The notes beneath the pieces are model-generated. The model ran no database searches. It was not told the origin of the DNA and worked only from the letters and a program-made list of their open reading frames with translations. Of a stretch of 64,000 nt of DNA, positions 1-12,214 are shown piece by piece; position 1 is the stretch's first letter, and each line of letters begins with the position of its first letter. Source of the stretch: Helopsaltes ochotensis (taxonomy: Eukaryota > Chordata > Aves > Passeriformes > Locustellidae); NCBI GenBank assembly GCA_013400155.1, contig VXBM01000211.1:463645-527644 (forward strand), in the 5' to 3' direction. The translations under genes were made by a program, and so were the position numbers.

Positions 1-1075
1 AAACCAAAGGTGAGGGCTGGGTCCTGGAAGGAGCTGGCAGGTTCTTGCCCATGTCATGTGGATTCCTTTCCTGTGGTAGTTACTTAGCAATTTGGATAGA
101 AATCTTCAACCTAGGAGCCTATGGTACAGCATCAAGAAGTGGAGAAAAATCACTTTGCATGTTCCAACAGACTAACAAATTACCTATGGAAATGCACTTG
201 GGAATATTCCTCAGTAATTGGATTTCAGCTGTTGTTTCAGTGCATGTGCCCCCAGGCTGTGGAGGTAAAAGGACTCCACTGAAACGCTTTGAAATGTTCT
301 CTGGCACCTACAGAATCTGTTTACCATTAAAAAGTGAAACCTGCAAGTCAGAACGCTCCTAAGTGCAGTTTAAAAACAAAATTGCACCCCTGCAGCATAG
401 CTCAGGGTGCTGAAGCATCTGGTTTATCCAGACAGTGTCTACCCAGAAACATTCCTGTGACTTGAGTGGAGAAGTCGTGTCTGTGTCTTCTGCCAGGCTA
501 ACAGGGGCACAGCTCTGTGGTGCAGCAGGGTGCAGAGCAGGAGCCCTTGAACAATGGCTGGATTCAGCTGGGGAGTGCACAGGGCCTGGAGTAGGCTAAG
601 AAACACCTAGGAGGCTTTGAAGGCTGAGCTCTTCTAGTTTTGGTGTCTCTTGGATGCACTGGTCCTGCTGTGGAGACAAAAGCACACTTACAGGCTTGAA
701 ATACAGAGATTTTGCAGAGCTTGAAGGGAAATAGCTCCTTAAAGTACCTGCAAGGTGTGTGGTGAAGAGATGAGCTCTTGGCACACTGACCCTGGGTGTC
801 TGGCACCTTTTTCTTTAAATGCTGGTGACATCCAGTCCTGGCCTTGATGCTGAAAACACAGGTGAAATATGTAGGAATAAGCTGTCAGTGACATCTCATG
901 ATGACCACTGAGTTTGATATGGAAAAATTTGAAGTGCCAGTGAGTTGGGTAGAATTGAGTCTGGATGCTGAGAAAAAATACTTGCATTTGGGTGCAGAAG
1001 GGAAGTAAAGCCTTTTTCCTTAGTCGTACATATATACATATCTCATAAAGCTGAAGAGATGGTGGGGTTGGTTGG
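1..1075. other. No gene recognised
   Basis: Both strands hold only short open frames (about 60-106 codons) without a recognisable domain, coding periodicity or matching splice signals. No transposon family was identified by eye. Confidence 0.6.
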
Positions 1076-1262
1076 ATTTTTTTGTGTTGGTTTTTCTTGT
1101 TTTGTTTTGGTTGTTTTGGTTTGGTTTGGTTTGGTTTGGTTTGGTTTGGTTTGGTTTGGTTTGGTTTGGTTTGTTGTTGTGTTGGGGGTTTTGGGGGGGG
1201 GGGGGTTGGGGTTTTTTGGTTTTTTGTTGGTTTTTTGTTGGTTTTTTCTGGTTTGGTTTTTT
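1076..1262. repeat. T/G-only low-complexity tract with (GGTTT)n core and G-runs
   Basis: For 187 bases the plus strand contains only T and G apart from two C (1096 and 1248); there is no A. The core (about 1113-1173) is a GGTTT pentamer array of roughly eleven copies. It is followed at 1184-1211 by a G5, G13 and G4 series separated by TTTT and TT, which fits a G-quadruplex. Open frames across it on both strands are low-complexity artefacts. Confidence 0.9.
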
Positions 1263-1797
1263 AAAGTCACAATCCCAGTTGTCCAAATCCTGATTCTCAG
1301 TGGCCACATGCTGCAGTTGTCTGCTCACACTGGGCATCACTCAATTTCTTCCAGTGGAGATGTAGACTGAGATAAAAAGCACTAGACTTGCACTTCAAGA
1401 GTTGTATGTGCAGTTCCAAATCTAACCATGAGTTTAAAACACAATATCCTGAAAAGATGCTGATTTTGAAGAGGGAGGGCTCCCTTGGGAATCTCTCTTC
1501 AGGGGTCACCTTCAACTTGTTTTGCACAGAAACACATTTCTAGGATTCTACAGAGCGATAAAACCCAAACATCCCTTGCGTGAAAAGTAGAGGGGTTTTT
1601 TCACAAGGTTTTTGAGTGTAAAGCAGAAGTTATTATGTGTGTGTTACAGGTGTTGAAGAGCGGGGAAATGGGATTCTTTTCTTCTATTAAAACAGTGTTT
1701 AGACCGGTGACTTACAGAGCTGAATTACACACCTGGCTGTGGGTCAGCCATAAGCAGAGACAATTGAAAAATCACCACCTTTCCCCCTAGATTTACT
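1263..1797. other. No gene recognised
   Basis: Unique-looking sequence of ordinary composition between the T/G tract and a pyrimidine tract. Nothing recognised. Confidence 0.6.
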
Positions 1798-1832
1798 TCT
1801 TTCTTTCTTTTTTTTTTTTCTTTTTTTTTTTT
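1798..1832. repeat. Poly-T / pyrimidine tract
   Basis: T-rich run broken only by C residues. Simple repeat. Confidence 0.9.
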
Positions 1833-1899
1833 GTCTGAAGCTATTGAAAGCTTCCCGTCTCCATCCAAACTGCTCAGCTCTCCCTGCCCTTTGGCAGGA

Positions 1900-2230
1900 G
1901 CCGAACGCAAACTTGGCCCCGCCAACCGCCCCGGTCGGTTCCGCGGGATCTACGCGGAGGGAAATAAATCTGCTCTGCCGACCGAGGCAACCCGTTCTGT
2001 GGGTTTATAAATGCTGCAATTGAGTGTTTTGACACGGCAGTCAGATATAGTTAATCTTTCCCTTGACCTGGCGGTGCCGGCTCGGGCTCAAACCGCTGGT
2101 TGAGCACGTCCGTCTCCTGTTGTAGCATTCGCGCTCCAGCGCCCCGGCTAATCAAGTGTAATATATCTCTGGGTAAAACACACACTCTGCTTTTCACAGC
2201 TATTTAAACAAAAAAAGCAGACCTCGGCGC
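1900..2230. promoter_or_regulatory. Candidate regulatory segment, CpG-rich then AT-rich
   Basis: About twenty CpG dinucleotides lie between 1920 and 2150, well above the surrounding DNA. They are interleaved with AT-rich words such as GTTAATCTTT and CTAATCAAGTG. A CpG-retaining island next to homeodomain-like words is typical of conserved developmental enhancers or of a promoter. No frame here looks coding. Conservation was not tested; this is inference from composition. Confidence 0.3.
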
Positions 2231-2330
2231 ATTAGTTACGTACACAAATCACCGAGGGTTGCGGTTCCTGTGGTTGGGAAAGGAGTTGGATGGGCTGGGC
2301 TTGTTCCGGGGAGGAGGTGTGGGAAAGGTA

Positions 2331-2394
2331 AAGAAAAAAAAAAAAACAAAAAACAAAAAAAAAAAAAAAAAAAAAAAAAAACCAAAAAAAAAAA
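2331..2394. repeat. Poly-A tract with C interruptions
   Basis: About 60 bases, nearly all A. No AATAAA signal lies at a suitable distance upstream, so it looks like a simple repeat and not a retrotransposed transcript end. Confidence 0.9.
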
Positions 2395-3624
2395 CCCGCT
2401 TGGTGTTGTATCAAAGGCTTTGAATCCTGGTGGTGGGGGGAAGGTTTTGTGTATGGATATGGAAAACAGCTGCTTGGTGTCATCCCAGAGGTTGTGTGTC
2501 CGACGGGTGGATGGTTGTGGGCCCGGAGTCCTGCACCAAGAGTTAGGAGAGGTGGGATTGGCTCCGGGTGAGATCAGGAGGATCTCGTACAGAGGCTGCA
2601 CAGATTATCTGGTCTCAGTGCCTGGTATTGATAAGCCCTTCCTACAGCAGAGGGTAGCTCAGGAAACAGTCAAATTTGGTCAGGACAGTGAGTGACAAGG
2701 ATTAGAGGCATAGTATTCATTTAAATTGATGGGTTTTTCTCTTTGGCAGCACAGCTGAATCTGTAAAATGTGCTGTCCACAGAGGTCCAAGTATGACTCT
2801 GGCATCTCAAAGCAATCTTCCTTTGTGAATCCAGTAAGAGCCATTCGCTTTTGTTAGATTTATTCATTCCAGCTTTGACTGGAAGAAACTGGAGATGTTT
2901 TGACAAGAGGTATACAAAGGGATGCTCTGTTTTTAAAAGCCTGTCACAGAGCATGTCCCTGTGCAGGGAAACCACAGGAGCCCTGATCTCAGATGATGGG
3001 GTGAGGTGTGGGATGGAGCCTAGAGGTCACTGAAGGGAACAACATTTTGTCTTGGGCTGGTGTGGATGGTTTTGATGGCACCTGTGACTCTGGAAGGTGA
3101 GGCCAGGTGTTTACAGAACTTCCCATGGTAGCTCAGAAGACAACCAGGAAGAAATAAATCATGCAGGAGATTAAAAAAGAAAACAGGAGAATAAAAACAC
3201 ATGTTTCAGCATTGGTCCAAATCCTGGTTAAGTTTGCAAGTAAGGCATTTGTGCCAGCAGTGCACAAAGTGTGTGACTTTTAGATCAAAGAGTTAAGTGA
3301 TTTTTAAAGGTTTGTAAACACTGGCCTGGATGACCTCTTGATACCCCATCAAGCTTTATATTTTCCTGTGATACTTTGACAGTTTCCCCCCAAAGGATCC
3401 CAGATGCTTTCTCCTGTAATTTTTCTAGCCTCCTGTTTGATCTCCCTGGGATCTCAGTGCGGATTCATTGATGTGCCTCTGCTAAAATTCAACAAAAGCT
3501 TCTGCTCGAGAACGCTGTTTTACAGAGCAGCTCATCCTGTTGGATACTGAAAAACTACACAGCTCAGGATAAAATAACAAAATGCATTCTAACCCGCCAA
3601 AAGTCTGGTAGGCTGATGTGGACT
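2395..3624. other. No gene recognised
   Basis: Ordinary composition. A plus-strand frame of 141 codons (2270-2695) exists only because it reads through the poly-A tract as polylysine. Nothing else recognised. Confidence 0.6.
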
Positions 3625-3965
3625 GTTCAGCACAGCAAGAACCACACAGGACACTCGATGAGGAGAAGGACCCAAAAGAGGGCTTTTTGTATATTCTTTC
3701 TTTCTTAAATAGACCTCAGGTCCGTGCCAGGGATTGGATGAGAAGGTGAACACCTCTCCTCTCCACTGGCCCAGCTGACGGTCAGTCAGTACAATTTGCA
3801 TCCAAAGGCATGTGATATTTACTAATCCATATCCCAAACAAACCTTATCTTACAGATAACACCAGCGTGAGAAAGGCAAAGCACTACCTAAACATTGAGG
3901 ATTCTGACTCCATTCTAAAAGCTAAGAAGCACATCAGAAAGGCTGCAAAAATCAGGGCAACAGGC
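3625..3965 (-). mobile_element. LTR fragment, copy 1 of 3
   Basis: On the minus strand this segment aligns along its whole length with segments at 16155-16510 (minus) and about 22040-22386 (plus). Shared landmarks in order are TTGCCCTGA, a CTTTCTG(A/G)TGTG block, CTGGTGTTATC, the stretch around GGCCAGTGGA, TCATCCA(A/G)TCCCTGGCA, a TATA-like TCTATTTAAG, and an end at GCTGTGCTGA. A TATA box shortly before the terminal segment is the layout of a retroviral LTR. No gag, pol or env frame lies beside it, so it looks like a solo or truncated LTR. The family name cannot be given without a repeat library. Its 5' side abuts a CpG island. Confidence 0.65.
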
Positions 3966-4410
3966 TGAAGCGCGAGGCTCCTCCGGGCGGCGCGAGGCGT
4001 AAGCCCGATATAAATGTCTGTCTGAAAATAAGACGCTTAAATCTCTCTCTGAATCCTGGCTCTCCCAAAGCCAGCCCGCCGCCCCTGCCCTCGCTGCCCT
4101 CCCTGGAGCGGAGCCGTCCCTGGGAGCGGAGGCGATGCCGGCGTTGGTGCAGCCCTGCAAGGTGAGGCTGCCGGGGTACCTGCGGCCCGCTCATTGCCGT
4201 GCAGGCCGTGCTGCAGAGCGTGTTAGCCGTGCTGATAAATCTCCTGGAAAAACAGCGCTCCGCCGCGCCGCTGGAGCTCCTTCCACCCGGGAGCATCAGA
4301 GCCCGACACGAGCGCGGCTTGATCCCGGCGGGGCTCTGGGGACAGCCCCGGCTCCGGCAGGAGGGACAGGCGGCTCTTGGGGTCCCTTAGCGAGGGGCTG
4401 TCCCGGCCAC
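3966..4410 (+). promoter_or_regulatory. CpG island, possible promoter
   Basis: By hand count there are about 40 CpG in about 440 bases. On the plus strand a TATAAAT word at 4009-4015 is followed by an ATG at 4135. That opens nine codons ending in AAG at 4161, directly before GTGAGG at 4162-4167, a strong splice-donor word. The order fits a TATA-containing promoter with a short first coding exon, but no second exon was found and no protein family is recognised. It could equally be an orphan CpG island. The minus strand also has an open frame (3952-4296) without recognisable features. Confidence 0.35.
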
Positions 4411-4866
4411 AATAACCCTCTGACCCCTAGTTCCTATAAATACACCCAAAATGTGCTCCTGGGTGCTCCCAGGAAGAGGAGGGCAGCCTGTAAATCACTA
4501 CAAGCAAGCTCGGGTTTTAGCAATAATGATAACAAAAAATATGCATATTTTAAGTGTATTATAATATGCATTTTTTAAGTCTGTCTTCTATGCTGTGAAA
4601 GGTAATTGGATACCATTGTGAAATCAAATAGCAATGGGTATGAAAGCAGCCATGCCAGCACTGGATCTGGGCGCCTGCCTTGTGCAGAGTGCTGCAGGAT
4701 TGCAACCTGTGCCCTCTTTTAAAGGCTCCAAAGTCTTTTAAATGTAGTTACTTCTCCCAAAGCTTTGAATTCAACGCAGCTTCAAAATAGTTATTAAACT
4801 TTCTTTCTCCTGTGGCTTGCAATAAGTTACTTCTGTTAAAAGAGATGGAAATTTCCGTTAGGGAAA
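4411..4866. other. No gene recognised
   Basis: AT-rich unique-looking sequence. Nothing recognised. Confidence 0.6.
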
Positions 4867-4975
4867 AACGACGGAATCAAAGAATAATTTAGGTTGCAAG
4901 GGGCCCTCGAGAGGTCACCAAGTCCAACCTTCTGCTGAAAGCAGGGCTGACCTCAAAGTTAGATTGGGTTGTGAT
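4867..4975 (-). mobile_element. CR1 LINE 3'-end fragment
   Basis: Read on the plus strand it shows the antisense CR1 3'-end signature: GGAATCAAAGAAT, then a GGTTGCAAGGGGCC block, GAGGTCACCAAGTCCAACC and TGCTGAAAGCAGGG. The element is therefore on the minus strand, 5'-truncated as most CR1 copies are, and diverged. There is no reverse transcriptase frame. Confidence 0.8.
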
Positions 4976-5429
4976 TTAAATGTGATGACATTTATTTATA
5001 TAGTGATAATTGTGTAATGCTTGGGTGTCGATTTATGTTTCTTCTGAGTAAAGGGATAACTAGAGAAAATGGACTGGGATTTTTGAGATTCATGTCTGGG
5101 TTATAATCTAACCATCACTGCCTTGGGATAAGTTTTTCCCAGCCTGGCACAAGCCAGCACCTGAAGGATGCTGTGCAGGGCAGGAGCCTGGGCAGGGCCC
5201 AGATATGGACATGGCCATTGTGACCCAAAGGGTCCTGAGATTGTCCCCAAGCCCATCCCACGGGAATCCCTGTGCCAGGTTCAGCTGCCTGCACTGCCCC
5301 TGGCAAAGCAAGGGACAATCTAAACCTGTGCACAGCGACATCAGCCCCAGCTCCTGCAGCTCTGCTGCAGCCCCCTCCCCTCCCAGACATCGAAGAGGAG
5401 CTGAGGAAGAACAGAGAAAGTTTTAGTTC

Positions 5430-5690
5430 AGCAAATCCATAAATCATTTCATTTGATGATTATTTATGAACTAGATCATAAGTTTATGACAGTAGCTCTT
5501 AAGAAAGAGTTCCTGGCTGCCAAGCAGTTGGCATAGTTGTCCTCTGAGAACATTAAATATGCATTTGCACAGGTGACTGTGGCTTCTTCCATTAACCCTT
5601 GGTTTCCGGCTTTCAGCCATTTCTGCACTTTTTACACACAAACATGTTAATACTTTGTAATTCTACCCTAGAGACTTCATTAGGAGTGCA
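5430..5690. promoter_or_regulatory. Candidate regulatory segment (AT-rich)
   Basis: Dense in words such as AATCATTTCATTTGATGATT, which has inverted ends, AAATATGCATTTGCA and CATTAACCC. It has no coding frame. The texture resembles conserved non-coding DNA, but this is inference only. Confidence 0.2.
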
Positions 5691-8600
5691 GTGCCCCCTC
5701 CCTGAGGTGTAGCAAAGGTTGTTTTGTGTTGCCTCCCACTCAGCAGTTGTGCCTTTCTATTCTGAAAACTTTTTCCCTCAAACTATATTTACTGCTTGGG
5801 GCTGGAGACTTCTGCAGTGAGGCAGGACCAATGCAAGTTGCTGTTCTCTGCTGCCAAGCAAGGCAGCAAAACCTGTCCCTCCTGTCAGCAGCTGCCCTCG
5901 CTGCTCCTGCCATCTCTGGAATGTTTTTCAGGATTTTTGCTGTGCTGATGCCACAAGAGGCATCCTCGTGTGCCTCTGCCAGGGAAGGAGCCTGCAGGCC
6001 TGCACACCCTCCCAGCTGCTGGGTGAGGATCCAGCAGCCACAATGCATGAGCTGAGTGTGAACACGAGGGGTTAATGTTGAATGTAAAAGGGCTGCAGGG
6101 TTCCTCTGCAGCTCCTGGGCAGCTTTGGCACTGTCACTTCATGGTGTCCCTTGACACTTCCAGCAAATGCAAACGATGTTGCAAAGAAGAAATTAATTAG
6201 ATTGGACAATAAGACTGGGAAACAATTTGACTTTGGAGTAATCTGTTACAGGAAGGGAAAGTATTTAATTGCTGGTTTCTTGGCTTTCTGGTTTAAAACC
6301 AGACACAGATTTCCAGCTGTTGTGTGGGAGTAGGCACCTTTCTGGTGTCCAATAATGCTTTGGATGAGTATTTCCACTGCTGTGGAATTTGTTACTCAGC
6401 ATGAACTGGGAAAAAAATTATTGAGTTCCTTCAGTATTTAAGAATTCTGTACCAAATTTCCCCACTAACTTGGGAAGTTGGGTGGATCTGAGTAGCAAAC
6501 TTGCCTGGGTGCCTGCCTTTCTGCCTGTCTCCTGCTACAGAGCTCAGTACCAGCTGCTGGTTTGCACCTTTGACTTCAACTGAGTTTGACACAAAAGCTT
6601 CTGATTCCCACAGAAAGTTTGGGAGATTTTATTGCACTTAAATGCAGTGGTTGTTCTTTTGTGGTGGCTACAGAAATACATTGCCAGTTTCCTGTACCTG
6701 TAGTAAGGTGGGCACACCCACCACTTCTGTGTCTTCTCCAGGTACAGCTCCCCAGCTATGCTGTGTTAGCTCTCCCACAGCTGCAAAACCCTAAACAGAC
6801 TCAGAATAAAATACATTTGAAACCTAGAAATCCTCTTCATTTCCTCCTTCTACCAAGAGCCTTGTTCTAATGTGCAAGCTTTTATGCGATGAGCTTTACG
6901 GTGTAGATCTACTAGTTTGGGTTACAGTTCCAGTTTCCTTTAACATTGAATATTAGCATTTATTATTTATATAGTGCAAACAATGCACTAAGCTCAGTGG
7001 AACTGTCTTAGTTACAGATGATATAAGCCTCTGATTGTTATTTTTGTGGCTTCCTAAATCCAGAATTTCTGATGCTCCAGTGATCCACCTTTGACATATG
7101 GAATCTGCAATGCTCTGGCAGTATTTGCTAAAGGTGGGAAATTCAGTTGATGGATTTCAGGAAGACTGTACCTGAGTCACCCTGCCTGTAGGAATAGACT
7201 TGAATGACACAGCTGTAGCACTTAACGTGCATTTCTTGGGGATGAAGGATTAACAGATGATGGATTAGGCAAATTAATCTATGGTTTGTCAGGACTACAT
7301 TACACAAAGTTCAATTTAGTTTGATGGATTAATTATTTATTATTTATTATTTGCTGTTGTGTGTCAGCGAGTGGCTCTTCCTAACGTGATGATGTATGAG
7401 AGCAGCCCATGCCTGAGCTGCTGTATATAAAGGTCATCGTTTCTGTAATTAACCCCATTTTTCATGGACTTTTAATGCTGATACATTAATTTGTGCTGGT
7501 CTGGAATGTGACAAAGAAATGCCTTTCCTTGAGTTAGGTTTTCTACAGCTCCAAACCACAGGACTACCAGTGGAGTTTTTTGGGATACAAGCACACCCAT
7601 TCTTCAGGAGGTTACCTGCAGCTGAATTTCTCTGACTCAGCAATATTTTCAGGGAGACAGAGAGGACTTAGGTGCCTGCAATGTCATCTTCAAAAAGAAA
7701 TATGGAGCAGGGTGATAGAGCAGCATAAACCTGGCAGTGAGAGGTGGGGTTGGGACCCAAGCCACTCTTGAATTTTTCCAAGGCTCACATTGAACTGTTG
7801 CAAACAGATTGCAGCAGAGCAGCACCCAGATCTTACAGGCTGCAGGGCTGTGCAACAGCTATTTTTTTAGTGGCTTTTCTAAGGTGTGATCCCATTCCCC
7901 ACCCTCTGAGGTACCTGACTGCTCTTCTGCAGCCTGCTCATTCCTGCTGAGCTGGGCTGTCAGGCTGTGCTTGGGGACAGCGGTTTTCTGCAGTGACCCC
8001 TCCTTGGAAGGTGCCCAAGGCTTTGGAAGCTGCTGCTCCCATCTCATAGCCAGCCTCAAATCCAGAGTGGAATCTTGGAGGTGAGGTCACTGGCTGCTCC
8101 AGGTGGGAGCTATGCCCTTGCCTGGGTACCAGTGTCCATGTTCCAAAGGGCACTAACAAGCAGGAAAATGCTCTTTTTTCCTGGTGCAGGAACCGGGGCC
8201 AGCCTCTCCTGTAGAGCCGAGGCTGCATGTGCAGCCCCACTCCCCATCTGCCTGCAAGGACAAGGAGGTGGCAGCGGCCTGCCTGCCTGGCTGCTCCTCA
8301 CAGGCAGCAGCAGGTTCCCCTCTGAATTCCCCGGTTTTGTGGCTTAAATCAGAACCTTGGGGCTGGCAGAGCGCCTGCTTAACGATACCGTGGGCTAATC
8401 ATTTACAGGAGAATGCAAAGGCAAAGAAGTGTGTTTTTAATCTTTACAAACGTATCTAGATAAGCCAGGAGACAGACTTATCTTTTGTATTACAAGAAGG
8501 GAGGGTAAAAAAACCCGCACTGAGGAACGATGCTGTAGCGTCCTTGGCCTTCTCTCCAGCCTTTGTCTTTTCCTCTGTATCTTGTGCTGTTGAATTAATG

Positions 8601-8919
8601 GGATATGAACTCTGAATACTTAAGTGATTTATTCGTTTTAATTAGCTTCCTAATAGCTTCTGGACAGTGATGGAACGTAACGCCGGGGACTGGGCTGTTT
8701 ACCTCCCGAAGCTCAGGGCACTGTGAAGCTCCTGTGCTCAGCTCCTGCCCCGCCTGAGCTGCCGAGCAGCCTCTGGGACCGGAGGAGTTTTGGGCAGGTT
8801 GCACGGATGGAAGAGGTGAATGTGAGGGGGTGGAGAAACACAGCCGAGTGTATTGGTGCCTGGGAGTGCCTCCTCCTCCTCTTGGCAGGCTCCCCATCTC
8901 CAGCGCTGAGCACGGCGGG
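5691..8919. other. No gene recognised
   Basis: No coding signal. A stretch at 6955-7010 (TTATTTATATAGTGC and following) is reminiscent of ancient L3-type LINE tails but is too short to call. 7332-7352 is a threefold ATTATTT repeat, and a TATATAAAG word stands at 7424-7432 without a supported downstream gene. Confidence 0.55.
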
Positions 8920-9450
8920 GATGCCTCGGCTGCCTGGGGCCGAGCCGGGGGGAGGCTCTGGGTGCAGGAATCACGTGTGGATGCTCTGGGTGCAGGAATC
9001 ACGGGGGATGCTCTGGATGCAGGAATCACGGGGGGATGCTCTGGATGCAGGAATCACGGGAGGATGCTCTGGGTGCAGGAATCACGGGGGGATGCTCTGG
9101 GTGCAGGAATCACGGGGGGATGCTCTGGATGCAGGAATCACGGGAGGATGCTCTGGGTGCAGGAATCACGGGGGGATGCTCTGGATGCAGGAATCACGGG
9201 GAGGATGCTCTGGGTGCAGGAATCACGGGGAGGATGCTCTGGGTGCAGGAATCACGGGAGGATGTTCTGGGTGCAGGAATCACGGGAGGATGCTCTGGGT
9301 GCAGGAATCACGGGGGGATGCTCTGGATGCAGGAATCAGGGTGGGATGCTCTGGGTGCAGGAATCAGGGTGGGATGCTCTGGGTGCAGGAATCAGGGTGG
9401 GATGCCTCAGCTGACTGGGGCCGAGCCGGCTCTGGATGCAGGAATCAGGG
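8920..9450. repeat. 28-bp minisatellite, about 17 units, bracketed by long-form units
   Basis: The core GCAGGAATCA starts at 8964, 8992, 9019, 9047, 9075, 9103, 9131, 9159, 9187, 9216, 9245, 9273, 9301, 9329, 9357, 9385 and, after a 53-base step, 9438. The period is 28 (once 27, twice 29). Units alternate between GGTGCAGG and GATGCAGG forms. The last units carry ATCAGGG in place of ATCACGG. A 29-base segment (GATGCCTC...GAGCCGG) occurs on both sides, at 8920-8948 and 9401-9429, with two mismatches. Because 28 is not a multiple of three and the unit has no stop, all three plus frames stay open; the resulting frames of up to 311 codons are artefacts. Confidence 0.95.
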
Positions 9451-12214
9451 CAGGGGTGCTCGGTGGGCGTGTGTAGAGGGCAGCAGGGCTCCTCGCCACC
9501 CGGACACCTCCACCCGCAGCGGGAAGAGCTCCCGGCAGATGGGCCTGTCTGGATTCTGGCTGCAGCCTCAGCAGGAAGCACTGGGTGGGAGGCTGGGGAC
9601 AGCGGGGCGAGGGAGCCAGCCGCGCTCCTCGCTTTCCGCGGTGCCCATGAAGCTGTGAATGGGAGGGAGCTCCGGAGCAGCCAAGACTGGGGGCAGAGAG
9701 ATTCGCACCGTTCCAGTTTACCGAAGCTGTGAAGGATGTGATAGATGAATCACTTTTGCAGCAAACCTTCCCTGCCTGAGATGTTAAGCTGCTCTGTATG
9801 CAGCGTGTACTTGAGGAAAAGATAGAAGGGATGTTCTCTGAATCAGGGGAGAGGCTGACGCACAGAGACATTTTCAGGGGAATAATTTACATATGCATTC
9901 CCTTTCTAAAAATATCAGTCACAGTACTGCCTCTATTTTTGCATGCAAGGCTCTCCAGGCTGGTGGATGGATAAAACTGGGAATTTGCACTTACATGGAC
10001 ACAAATACCAAAGGGCCATTGGGATGGCAGCGTGGGATGCCTTGAGCTTTGCTCGGGAGGCAGAGTGTGGAGCTGGCTAAATTCCAGAGGGGGTGACAAC
10101 GGGTATGTTCAGGGTGACAGTGCCCCAGATGTCACCCTCGCATGGTCTCATGAGTGTGGCCTGATGGACAGAGGTGGAAGCCAGTACTGCTCCCTTCTGG
10201 AGAAGAAAGCTGGCGTGACTGAGCAGAAGGCAACGACCCCTCTGGAAGGGGCAGAGAAAAATGTCGGAATGCTTCATTTCCTAGATAAATGGCTAAGAGA
10301 AATGGTGGCAAAAGTGGGTAGCGCACCACAGTGATTGTCCTGGAGGCTGGTGGGTAGACATGGGAGGGCCTTTCCCACCAGAGCTGCCCTTGGCCTGAGC
10401 CCCATGCTGAGGAAGAGGAGGGATGTCAAGGGTTTGCTCCGGCCCTGCCTCCTGGCGCAAAGAGGAGAACTGAGTTTTCAGATGCTTTTGGCATTGTCCT
10501 GCTCAGCTGTAGCAAAGTCAAAGATGAATTCCCTCTGACAGCAGTGGGAACACATCTGGGTCTGCGCTGAGCTCAGCCCATAGCTGAAAACTGTGGGACT
10601 TTCATCTTGGTGGGGGAAGGTTGACGTGGGGCCAAAGCATATCCTGCCATTCCTTCATTTGGAGTGCTCCTTTCCTGTGTGTCTGGGGACCCCAACCAAA
10701 GAGTCTCAGCCTAAAAGGACAGGACTGTCCCTAATGTCCTTCCTGGGGACCTATCCTGGGGACTGCAGGATAACAACACCCATCTCCTGAGATCCTTAAG
10801 GCCAAACCTGTGTCGTGGCTTCGTAATAAATTAAGTAGCTCAATAGAAACACACATTTATCATGAACTTCTATCATGTAACATCCTACAGAAACAAAGTG
10901 CAGGAGTGCTTTGATGTCACTCCAACAGCCTTCTCCATCCCTGGGTCTCCCATCTGGAATTTACCTTAACCTTTGCCTTGGGCCTGTTAGGGACTGGTGA
11001 GTAAAGAAAGGAAAAGGAGGAGGGGAAATAAAGGTACAAACTGGCCATTAATATATGTAAGCTGGAAAGAAAACAGGTATTGCTGCCACCAGAGGGTTGA
11101 GGTTATGGAACAGCTGTGCAGCAACGCTGTGTCCGAGTGGTTTTATGATGGAAGCTGATAAATTTATGGAGGAGATTATACAGTCCAGACTTTGTGCTAG
11201 CAGGGACCAGACTCTCCCTGAACAAACTGTTGTGAATTTTGTGAAGTCAGAGCTATGCTGATATAAAAACTGCCTTTGTAACCCTGAGTAAAACCTATCC
11301 TTGGCCACAGCTTCACTGCAATGACTGGTCTGAACCTGGGCTGATGCTCCCCTGCAGTCCTCAGCATCCTCCTCAAACTGGGCACGCAGGGCTCTGACTA
11401 ATGGAGACAGAACACGCAAGGCTGCAGCTGAAACACCGGGGAAAAAAAAAATTTAAGTGTTTTTTTTTCTCTTTTTCTCTGTGGGTTTTGTTAGTACTCT
11501 CAGGAAGTCCCATTAACGCCCACTCACTCCAGTAAGACACATCATTTTGCACCTTATTGTGTCTTCTATGAAAAGCTGGTACTGAGGAAGCAGTCTTGTG
11601 CTTCTTTGAAATCGTCTGTCAGAAAAAAAAAACATCACCCGGAACAAACAAACAAGCGCACGATCCCCCAGCACGCCGAGATTGATTTGTAGCACTCTTC
11701 TCCCCCACCTTCCCTGTGCAGAAATGTTTTGGCAAGCCGTGAAAAATCAGAACCCTTTACTGTCAAACGCAATCTATTTCTGAGGGAGCTGCACTGAGGG
11801 CTCCGGGGTGGATGGGAGGGCTCTGCCAAGGAGCTGAACAATTCCCATCGCAGGGATGCTTGTCCAGAAGAGCAAACGCAGCCGGGGAAGTGTTTTGCAG
11901 CCTGTGAATGAGGACAGGAGAGGAGTGAGGAGAGCTCGCTGTGCAGGCTGCAGAGAGAGCTCCGGGAAAGAGATGCCACACCAAATGTAATACAAATGGG
12001 AGACAACCTGCCTACTCATTCACATCTAGGATTTTTCTAAGTGTTGCTGTTTTTCTGCATCCCGTTAAGCTTTTTGATTTGTTTCCATCTGTTCGGTATA
12101 GATCACTTCTGCAGTTTACTTAAAACACAAATACCCTTTATGAATCTCTACAGATGGTTTTCAAAGACTTATAGAAAGACAAAGATAAGATCAAGAAAAT
12201 CTTGAGTGTTTGCC
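9451..12214. other. No gene recognised
   Basis: Ordinary to moderately GC-rich DNA with short, featureless open frames (up to about 154 codons at 9407-9871, minus, which enters the minisatellite flank). A9 and T10 runs lie near 11442-11470. Nothing else recognised. Confidence 0.6.

Noticed and set aside
4135..4578. Plus-strand frame of 147 codons in the CpG island
   Set aside because: Not accepted as a single-exon gene. If anything is real here it would be a short first exon ending at 4161.
8723..9658. Plus-strand frame of 311 codons
   Set aside because: It runs through the 28-bp minisatellite, which is open in all three frames because the unit has no stop. The repeated Gly-Cys-Arg-Asn-His pattern is a by-product.
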